From Dactylosporangium sp. AC04546 (GTDB taxonomy: Bacteria > Actinomycetota > Actinomycetes > Mycobacteriales > Micromonosporaceae), in NCBI RefSeq assembly GCF_022095675.1, contig NZ_JAHYSG010000045.1:27203-91202 (forward strand): a stretch of 64,000 nt of DNA. Reading direction: 5' to 3'. Positions 1 through 6,603 of this stretch are shown here, in pieces; within the stretch, counting starts at the first letter, position 1; each line of letters begins with the position of its first letter. A program made the translations under genes and the position numbers. The notes below the pieces were generated by a model. It searched no databases. It was not told the origin of the DNA and saw only the letters and a program-made list of their open reading frames with translations.

Positions 1-2663
1 AAGTTGGCGTAGCTGGAGTCGCCGAACGCGAGCACGGCGTAGCGGCGGCCGTCGAAGCGGATCGGGTCGGGGCCGTGCAGCGACTCCCAGAACCCGGCGC
101 CGTTGTCGGGCGCCTCGCCGTCGCCGAAGGTGCTGGTGATGATGAGCAGGTCGGCGCCGCTGGTGGCCAGATCGGCCGCCGCCGAGGTCATGCTGCGCAG
201 GTCCGCCTGCCAGCCCTCGTCGGCCAGGCGGCGGCTCACCAGGCCGGCGAACTCCTCGGCGTTGCCGGTCTGCGACGCCCAGAGGACGTGGACGGTACGG
301 GCGGGTCCCGGTGCCTCGACGGTCGCCGGCGGCCGGCCGCCGAAGGTGCCGGCGAGGAAGCCGTTGACCCACTGCGCCCGCGCCGGGTCGAACGGCGCGT
401 TCTCGGGCAGCATCGGCGCCGTCGCCGGCGGGGCGGCGGTGAGCGCGCTGAGGAAGCCGGCGAGGTACAGCCGCTCCCCCTCGGTCAGCCGGGGCGGGGT
501 CAGGTCGAGCCCGAGCGGCCCCTCCCGCGGCGGCGTCGCGACCCGCGTGAGGCTGACCGCGCACACCTTCAGCTCCGGCTGGAAGGAGATCGGGTCGACG
601 GCGTCGCTGGTGACGGCGTTGACGCTGCGGTACTCGCCGAACAGGTCGTTCCAGTGGAACGGCGCGAAGCAGTTGCCGGGCATGACCCGGTCGGTGACCC
701 GGGCCGGCAGCACCGCCCGGCCGCGGCGCGAGGCGACCTCGACCTCGTCGCCGTCGGCCACCCCGAGCCGCTCGGCGTCGGCCGGGTTGACCTCCACGAA
801 CGGGCCCGGGTTGAGCTTGTTGAGCTTGGTCACCTTGCCCGTCTTGGTCAGCGTGTGCCACTGGTGCTGCACGCGGCCGGTGTTGAGCAGGAACGGGAAG
901 TCGTCGTCGGGCAGCTCGGCCGGGTCGAGGTGCGGGCGGGCGAAGAACACCGCCTTGCCGCTCGCGGTGGCGAACGTCAGCCGCCTGCCGCCAGCGGGCT
1001 GGTGGAGGTACCGGATGGGATTGCGCGGCGGCGCTCCGGGCGGCGCGGGCCACTGCACCGGCTCGGTCCGCAGCCGCTCGTAGCTCACGCCGCGCAGGTC
1101 GTAGCCGGTCTGCGGGTTCCAGAACCGCTGGATCTCGGCGAACACGTCCTCGGCGCTGTCGTAGGCGAAGGCGTCGGCGTACCCCATCTCGGCGGCGATC
1201 CGCGCGATCAGCTCCCAGTCGGCGAGCGCCTCGCCCGGCGGGTCGGCGACCTGCTGGACCAGCGTGAGGTTGCGCTCCGAGTTGATCATGACACCGTCGA
1301 TCTCGGACCACATGGCGGCCGGGAGGATGACGTCGGCGTAGGCGTTGGTCTCCGTCTCGGCGTACGCGTCCTGGGTGACGACCAGCTCGGCCCGCTCCAG
1401 GCCCTCGATCACGGTCCGCCGGTTGCCGACCGAGGCCACCGGGTTGGTGCAGATGATCCAGCACGCCTTGACCTCGCCGGCGGCCATCCGCTCGAACAGC
1501 TCGACGGTGCCCTTGCCGACGTCGGTGCGCAGGGTGCCGCCGGGCAGGCCCCAGGCCTCCTCGACGAAGACGCGGTCCTGCTCGACGAGGACCGAGCGCT
1601 GGCCGGGCAGGCCGGGTCCCATGTACCCCATCTCGCGCCCGCCCATCGCGTTGGGCTGGCCGGTGAGCGAGAACGGGCCGCTGCCTCGCCGGCAGATGGC
1701 ACCGGTCGCCAGGTGCAGGTTGACCAGGGCGTTGGTGTTCCAGGTGCCGTGGGTGCTCTGGTTGAGCCCCATCGTCCAGCAGCTCATCCACTCGCCGGCG
1801 GCGCCGATGAGGTCCGCGGCTTTGCGCACGTCGGCGCTGTCCAGCCCGGTGATCGCAGCGACCTTGTCCGGGGTGTAGTCGGCGAGGAACCCGGGCATCG
1901 CCTCCCAGCCCTCGGTGTGTTCGTTGATGAACGCCTCGTCGATGCCTCCGCCCTGGTCGAGCAGGTACAGCAGGCCGTTGAGCAGCGCCAGGTCGGTGCC
2001 CGGCCTGAGCTGGAGGAACAGGTCGGCCTTGTCGGCGGTCGCGGTGCGGCGCGGGTCGACCACGATGAGCTTGGCGCCGGCCTTGACCCGGTCCATCATG
2101 CGCAGGTACAGGATCGGATGACAGTCGGCCATGTTCGAGCCGATGACCAGGAACAGGTCGGCGTGGTCGAAGTCCTCGTAGGAGCCGGGCGGGCCGTCGG
2201 CGCCGAGCGACAGCTTGTAGCCGCTGCCGGCGCTGGCCATGCAGAGGCGGGAGTTGCTCTCGATCTGGTTGGTGCGCACGAAGCCCTTGGCGAGCTTGTT
2301 CGCGAGGTACTGCGCCTCCAGGGTCATCTGCCCCGACACGTAGAAGGCGACAGCGTCGGGGCCGTGCTCGTCGATGATGGCTCTGAGCCTTCGCGCGGTG
2401 TCCGCGATCGCCCGGTCGACGGGGGTGTCCGCCGGTTCCGCGCCGCGGTGCTGCCGCACCTTCGCCGTCGCCAGGCGGCCCGGACCGGCGAGCATCTCGG
2501 CGCTCGTCGCACCCTTGGTGCAGAGCCGGCCCGCGTTCGCCGGGTGCTGCCGGTCGCCGGTCACCTTGAGCACGCGGCGACGGCCGTCGGGGTCCGTCGC
2601 CACGTCGAGGACCATGCCGCAGCCGACCCCGCAGTACGAACAGACCGTGCGGGTCTGCGTCAC
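1..2663 (-). CDS. Assimilatory nitrate reductase fused to a flavodoxin/reductase module (C-terminus beyond window)
   Basis: Reduces nitrate to nitrite in the cytoplasm with a Mo-bisMGD cofactor and a 4Fe-4S cluster. Translation from a GTG at 2663 gives 887 visible residues and is cut by the left edge. The N-terminus has the four cluster cysteines (C8, C11, C15, C48, in CSYCGVGC and RLCTK), followed by the molybdopterin oxidoreductase body (for example SNSRLCMASAGSGYK and VIGSNMADCHP). After the molybdopterin dinucleotide-binding region comes a flavodoxin-like segment (VLWASQTGNAEEFA, then TSTFGDGEAPDNG and FGDSSYAN), as in the FMN domain of sulfite reductase flavoprotein CysJ. This matches actinobacterial bifunctional nitrate reductase/flavoprotein fusions, in which NADPH electrons enter through the C-terminal module. 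No upstream in-frame start exists before the GTG. The nitrite-reducing partner genes lie near 57-59.5 kb. Confidence 0.93.
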   Translation of the reverse strand, partial: MTQTRTVCSYCGVGCGMVLDVATDPDGRRRVLKVTGDRQHPANAGRLCTKGATSAEMLAGPGRLATAKVRQHRGAEPADTPVDRAIADTARRLRAIIDEHGPDAVAFYVSGQMTLEAQYLANKLAKGFVRTNQIESNSRLCMASAGSGYKLSLGADGPPGSYEDFDHADLFLVIGSNMADCHPILYLRMMDRVKAGAKLIVVDPRRTATADKADLFLQLRPGTDLALLNGLLYLLDQGGGIDEAFINEHTEGWEAMPGFLADYTPDKVAAITGLDSADVRKAADLIGAAGEWMSCWTMGLNQSTHGTWNTNALVNLHLATGAICRRGSGPFSLTGQPNAMGGREMGYMGPGLPGQRSVLVEQDRVFVEEAWGLPGGTLRTDVGKGTVELFERMAAGEVKACWIICTNPVASVGNRRTVIEGLERAELVVTQDAYAETETNAYADVILPAAMWSEIDGVMINSERNLTLVQQVADPPGEALADWELIARIAAEMGYADAFAYDSAEDVFAEIQRFWNPQTGYDLRGVSYERLRTEPVQWPAPPGAPPRNPIRYLHQPAGGRRLTFATASGKAVFFARPHLDPAELPDDDFPFLLNTGRVQHQWHTLTKTGKVTKLNKLNPGPFVEVNPADAERLGVADGDEVEVASRRGRAVLPARVTDRVMPGNCFAPFHWNDLFGEYRSVNAVTSDAVDPISFQPELKVCAVSLTRVATPPREGPLGLDLTPPRLTEGERLYLAGFLSALTAAPPATAPMLPENAPFDPARAQWVNGFLAGTFGGRPPATVEAPGPARTVHVLWASQTGNAEEFAGLVSRRLADEGWQADLRSMTSAAADLATSGADLLIITSTFGDGEAPDNGAGFWESLHGPDPIRFDGRRYAVLAFGDSSYAN

Positions 2664-2721
2664 GGTCCGTACCGTACGGGCGGCCCGTTACACCGACGTC
2701 ACGCGGTGTTGTCCGGCGTGA

Positions 2722-3462
2722 TTACACCGCTCCCACATTCGAAGCGCCGTCGATGTGAACGAGATCGCCGACGCGGAGGGTGCCCGGGCGGCTGACCGTC
2801 GCGTACGCCCCGACGCAGGTCAGCTTGCCGAGGTCGAACACCTGGACGCGGTTCTGCCGCGCGGCGGTGCGGATCACGGACGGGTCGGCGGGCAGGTCGC
2901 CGTGGGCCAGGGTGGGGATCACGCAGCGGGGCGTCGGAACGACCGCCTCGATCTCGGCGCTGCCGATCGCGATCCTCTTCCCGGGCCAGTCGTTCTCCGC
3001 GAAGGGCTCGCCGTCGACCATGCGCACGACGATGTTCGGGCGGAACCTGCGGTGGTCGGCCCGGAGGGCGTCGAGGGTGGCCGTCGTGACGACGTGCACC
3101 GGGGCGAAGTCGACGAACGTCCGCCTCGGCAGGACATTTCTGGTCATTTCGCCCGCGCCTGGCTCGGTCTCGGGCGTCAGCCGTTCGAGGGTGGCGCCCT
3201 CCGGCACCTCGCTGACGAGGTCCACCATTTCGGACATTTCTGAAATGGTCACCGTGCCGTCTTCCTCGTAGCGGGCGCTGTGCTGCAGCAGCCAGCCCCA
3301 CTTCCGGGGGTTCTTCGCGCTCGCCACCAGGCCCGTCTCGCGGTCCACCAGCGCGTACCGGCGGTCGCCCACGAGGCCGTCGGCCTCCAGCGCGACCTCG
3401 GACAGCTCCTCGCCCAGCATCGACTTCACCGGGTACCGCCCCAGCCACACGATCTCGCCCAC
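2722..3462 (-). CDS. MOSC domain protein
   Basis: MOSC proteins carry a beta-barrel N-terminal domain (here GEIVWLGRYPVKSMLGEE onward) and a C-terminal domain with a conserved cysteine (PTPRCVIPTL) related to molybdenum-cofactor sulfurase; members handle sulfur or the Mo cofactor, often in N-hydroxylated substrate reduction. The GTG at 3462 is chosen because AGGA lies about 8 bases upstream; an in-frame ATG at 3492 would overlap the divergent MerR gene. The gene sits 58 bases upstream of the nitrate reductase on the same strand, so a link to Mo-cofactor enzymes is plausible, but substrate and role are not visible. Length (about 246 residues) is normal for the family. Confidence 0.88.
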   Translation of the reverse strand: MGEIVWLGRYPVKSMLGEELSEVALEADGLVGDRRYALVDRETGLVASAKNPRKWGWLLQHSARYEEDGTVTISEMSEMVDLVSEVPEGATLERLTPETEPGAGEMTRNVLPRRTFVDFAPVHVVTTATLDALRADHRRFRPNIVVRMVDGEPFAENDWPGKRIAIGSAEIEAVVPTPRCVIPTLAHGDLPADPSVIRTAARQNRVQVFDLGKLTCVGAYATVSRPGTLRVGDLVHIDGASNVGAV

Positions 3463-3490
3463 CGGTACATCCTGCCGGTACAACTGACAC

Positions 3491-3853
3491 ATGCGGTACA
3501 CCCCACGCGAGGTCGTCGACCGGACCGGCTTCACCCTCGACACCCTGCGCTACTACGAGCGCATCGGCCTGCTCGACGACATCGACCGCAACGCGGGCGG
3601 CCAACGCGTCTTCTCCGACGACGACATCGCGTGGCTGGAGATCCTGCGCTGCCTGCGCGACACCGGCATGCCGATCGCCCGCATGCTGCGCTACGCCGAG
3701 CTGGCCCGCGGCGGCGACGCCACGTTCGCCGAGCGCGCCGAGCTCCTGGAGGAGCACGACCGCGAGATCGAGGCGAAGATCGCGGCCCTGCGCGAGGAGC
3801 AGACCCGCATCCGCCACAAGATCGAGTGGTACCACTCCGCGCTGGGCCAGTGA
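3491..3853 (+). CDS. MerR family transcriptional regulator
   Basis: A 120-residue regulator with an N-terminal winged-helix (MRYTPREVVDRTGFTLDTLR then YYERIGLL, the MerR signature) and a C-terminal coiled-coil dimerisation helix (about residues 75-120, rich in E, R and K). It has no C-terminal ligand domain and no clustered cysteines, so it is the short type that usually senses a small molecule or redox state through the coiled coil. It is transcribed divergently from the MOSC gene with 28 bases between starts, so it may regulate the pair. No convincing ribosome binding site precedes the ATG; the message may be leaderless. Confidence 0.88.
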   Translation: MRYTPREVVDRTGFTLDTLRYYERIGLLDDIDRNAGGQRVFSDDDIAWLEILRCLRDTGMPIARMLRYAELARGGDATFAERAELLEEHDREIEAKIAALREEQTRIRHKIEWYHSALGQ

Positions 3854-3935
3854 CCTGGGGCGCGCTCCAGCTCCCAGGTTTCGCCCCAACCGGCCGCCCC
3901 GCCGGCGCCTGACACCAGTTACCGCGCGCGGGCCG

Positions 3936-4268
3936 ATGACGATCACCGAGCTGGCCGAGTCGGTGCAGCGTACGCACTCGGCGATGAGCCAGAAGGTCGC
4001 GGCCATGCGGGCCGCCGGGTGGGTCCGGACGACGACCGGCGTCGATGCCAGGACGAAGCGCGTGGCGCTGACCGCGAAGGCGCAGCGGGTCGCCTGGCGG
4101 TTGGCCGCCGAGTGGCGGGCGACCGAGGCGGCACTGACGGAACTCGAGGCCGAGGTGCCGTACCCGCTCAGCCGGGTCGTCAGGGACCTCGAGGCGGCCC
4201 TGCGGCGGCGCAGCTTCCACGACCGCATCGCCGACCAGCTCGCGCGGGATCCGGCGTGGCAGCCCTGA
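3936..4268 (+). pseudogene. 5'-truncated MarR family regulator
   Basis: The 110 residues correspond to the recognition helix and wing of a MarR protein (MTITELAESVQRTHSAMSQK, then GWVRTTTGVDARTKRVALTAKA) and its C-terminal dimerisation helix. The first 50 or so residues of a MarR protein are missing: the frame reads RGPMTITEL just upstream but soon loses similarity, and a MerR gene occupies the preceding DNA. The ATG at 3936 is an internal methionine of the ancestral protein. It overlaps the next reading frame, a broken MFS transporter, by about 13 bases, so the two were once a coupled pair. Most likely non-functional; a shortened DNA-binding protein cannot be excluded. Confidence 0.7.
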
Positions 4269-4748
4269 TCGACGTCGCGCCGCTGCGGTCGTCGCCGCAG
4301 TTCCGGCGGCTCTGGCTGGGCCGGGTGTGCTCGATGTTCGGCGGGGCAGATGACGCTCGTCGCCGTGATGTTCCAGCTCTGGGACACCACGCACAGCACC
4401 GCCTGGACGGGCGCGGCGGCCCTCGCGCAGGCGTTGCCGCTCATCGCGTTCGGCCTCTTCGCGGGCGCGCTGGCCGTGGCCGGCGCGGCGGACACGGTGG
4501 CCGTCGTCTGCCGCAGCACGGTGGTCCAGCTGCACACGCCCGATGCGCTGCTGGGCCGGGTGGCGGCGGCCGAGCAGATCGTCGGCCAGGCCGGCCCGGA
4601 CGTCGGCAACTTCCGCGCTGGCCTGCTCGCGGTCCCGCTGGGCGCCACCACGACCCTGGTGAGCGGCGGCGCCCGGTGTGTGCTCGCGGTCGCGGCCGTC
4701 GCCCGGACGACCCCCGCACTCACCGCCCGCGGATCGACCGGTCGCTGA
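4256..4748 (+). pseudogene. Degraded MFS transporter
   Basis: Translation from the GTG at 4256 gives IDVAPLRSSPQFRRLWLGR and VCSMFGG, a typical MFS N-terminus. Similarity then jumps to the +1 frame (QMTLVAVMFQLWDTT, ATG at 4350). The jump falls in a run of four G at 4343-4346; one G fewer would restore MFGGQMTLV. The second frame passes from FGLFAGALA straight to AGAADTVAVVCRSTVVQLHT, the region normally near the eleventh helix, so roughly 200 internal residues are missing. Frameshift plus deletion make this a clear remnant. It was probably controlled by the adjacent MarR, itself truncated. Confidence 0.75.
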
Positions 4749-4797
4749 CGACGCTGCCGTCCACCCGGCCATCGGGCCCATGCCCGCCGACGTGCCA

Positions 4798-5664
4798 TCA
4801 CGCCACGACCGCGCCGGCGATGCCGTTGAGGGCGGTCAGCGCGGGCTCCGGCAGGACGACATCCGCCGCCGCGACGTTCTCACGCAGATGCGCGACGGAG
4901 GACGTGCCCGGGATGAGGGCCATCGTCGGGGAGCGCTGGAGCAGCCAGGCCAGGGCCACCTGCTGCGGCGTCGCGCCGAGGTCGGCGGCGACGCGGGTCA
5001 GCGTCTCCGACTGCAGCGGCGAGAAGCCACCCAGCGGGAAGAAGGCGGCGAACGCGATGCCCTCGGCGGCGCACCGGTCGACGAGGGCGTCGTCCTGGCG
5101 GTTGGCCAGGTTGTAGAGGTTTTGCACGGTGACCACCGGGGCGATCTTCTGCGCCTCGGTGAGCTGCCCGTCCGTCACGCCGCTCAGCCCGAGGTGGCGG
5201 ATGAGGCCCTCCTCGCGCAGCTCGGCGAGGGCTTCGAACTGCTCGCTGATCGGCGCGTCGCCGGTGCTCTCGGCGACGCCGACGCGCAGGTTCACCACGT
5301 CGAGCACGTCGAGGCCGAGGTGCTCGAGGTTGTCGTGCACCTGCGCCTTGAGATCGTCGGGCTCCAGCGACGGGATCCAGGAGCCGTCCGCGCCCCGGCG
5401 GGCGCCGACCTTGGTGACGATGCGCAGGTCCGCCGCGTATGGGCTGAGGGCCTCCCGGATCAGCTCGTTGACGACGGCCGGGCCGTAGAAGTCGCTGGTG
5501 TCGATGTGGGTGATGCCGAGGGCGACGACCTCGCGCAGCACGGCGAGCGCCCGGTCGCGGTCCTTCGGCGGGCCGAAGACGCGCGGGCCGGCGAGCTGCA
5601 TGGCGCCGTAGCCCATGCGCGTGATGGTGAGGTCCCCGGCGAGGGTCAGCGTTGTGGTGTTCAT
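4798..5664 (-). CDS. Aldo/keto reductase
   Basis: A 288-residue (beta/alpha)8-barrel oxidoreductase, NADPH-dependent by family. Visible landmarks are MGYGAMQLAG near the N-terminus, the catalytic HIDTSDFYGP segment (Asp and Tyr), the lysine in RIVTKVGARR, and the C-terminal cofactor-binding ALIPGTSSVAHLREN. The ATG at 5664 follows a GGA; the open frame continues far upstream only because of antisense coding bias. It is transcribed divergently from an XRE/MmyB-type regulator, a pairing common in actinomycetes in which the regulator controls the reductase. The substrate is unknown, probably a carbonyl metabolite or xenobiotic. Confidence 0.93.
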   Translation of the reverse strand: MNTTTLTLAGDLTITRMGYGAMQLAGPRVFGPPKDRDRALAVLREVVALGITHIDTSDFYGPAVVNELIREALSPYAADLRIVTKVGARRGADGSWIPSLEPDDLKAQVHDNLEHLGLDVLDVVNLRVGVAESTGDAPISEQFEALAELREEGLIRHLGLSGVTDGQLTEAQKIAPVVTVQNLYNLANRQDDALVDRCAAEGIAFAAFFPLGGFSPLQSETLTRVAADLGATPQQVALAWLLQRSPTMALIPGTSSVAHLRENVAAADVVLPEPALTALNGIAGAVVA

Positions 5665-5778
5665 GGCTTCCACGGTCCACCGGCGGCGGCCGGTTGTGCA
5701 GTGCCCCGGTGATCCTAGGAGCGGCGGGACCAGGCACGGGAGCCCCTGCGGAGCGCTCGGCGGCCTACGGTGGTGGGC

Positions 5779-6603
5779 ATGAACGGTACCAACACGCTCG
5801 GCGAGTTCCTCCGCGCCCGGCGCGAGCAGGTGACACCGGAGGACGCCGGCCTCACCCCGGGCCCGGGCCTGCGCCGGGTCCGCGGCCTGCGCCGCGAGGA
5901 GGTCGCGATGCTGGCGGGCATCAGCTCCGACTACTACCTGCGCCTGGAGCAGGGCCGCGATCGCCACCCGTCGGTCCAGATCCTCGACGCCCTCGCTGGC
6001 GTCCTGCGGCTCGACGCGGCGGCGACGGAGTACATGATCGGCCTCACCCGCCCGCGCTCCCGCACGACCCGCCGCCGGTCCGCGGCCGACACCGTCCCGG
6101 CGAGCGTGCTGCACCTGATGACCGAGATGCCGATGCCGGCGTTCATCCAGAACCGATACCTCGACGTGCTCGCCGCCAACCGCATGGCCCACGCGCTGTC
6201 GCCCAACCTGGCCCCCGGCGTCAACCGTCTCCGCGCCGCCCTGCTCGACCCGGCCGAGAAGGCCCTGCACCGCGACTGGCCCGCGGCCACCGCCAACGCG
6301 ATCGCCAGCCTGCGCGCGGAGGCGGGCACCAGCGACGACGACCCCAGGATGGCCGCCCTGGTCGGCGACCTGTCGCTGAAGAGCGACCGCTTCCGCAAGC
6401 TGTGGGCCCGCCACGACATCCGCGCCCGCGCGGGCCGCGTGAGCCGCCTGCACCACCTGGAGGTGGGCGACCTCGACCTGTTCTGCGACAAGCTCGGCAT
6501 CCCGGGCGAGGAGGGCCAGCTGCTGGTGGTGTATCACGCCGAGCCGGGCTCCGAGTCCTCCCGATTACTGAACCTGCTGGGCTCGCTGGCCGCCAGCTCG
6601 TAG
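5779..6603 (+). CDS. XRE family regulator with MmyB-like ligand-binding domain
   Basis: A 274-residue regulator. Residues 5-70 form a Cro/C1-type helix-turn-helix (LGEFLRARREQV, then GLRREEVAMLAGISSDYYLR and LEQGRDRHPS), typical of the MmyB family; the rest is the PAS-like MmyB domain (for example PAFIQNRYLDVLAANRMA and the histidine-containing RLHHLEVGDLDLF). The ATG at 5779 (MNGTN) is preferred to one nine bases upstream. It diverges from the aldo/keto reductase over 114 bases and overlaps the 3' end of the convergent NACHT gene by 70 bases. MmyB domains are thought to bind fatty-acid-like ligands; the ligand here is unknown. Confidence 0.92.
   Translation: MNGTNTLGEFLRARREQVTPEDAGLTPGPGLRRVRGLRREEVAMLAGISSDYYLRLEQGRDRHPSVQILDALAGVLRLDAAATEYMIGLTRPRSRTTRRRSAADTVPASVLHLMTEMPMPAFIQNRYLDVLAANRMAHALSPNLAPGVNRLRAALLDPAEKALHRDWPAATANAIASLRAEAGTSDDDPRMAALVGDLSLKSDRFRKLWARHDIRARAGRVSRLHHLEVGDLDLFCDKLGIPGEEGQLLVVYHAEPGSESSRLLNLLGSLAASS

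Noticed and set aside
75..2795. Long open frame on the plus strand opposite the nitrate reductase
   Set aside because: Its product is Arg/Gly/Val-rich low complexity and the minus strand encodes a clear enzyme; high-GC codon bias opens the antisense frame.
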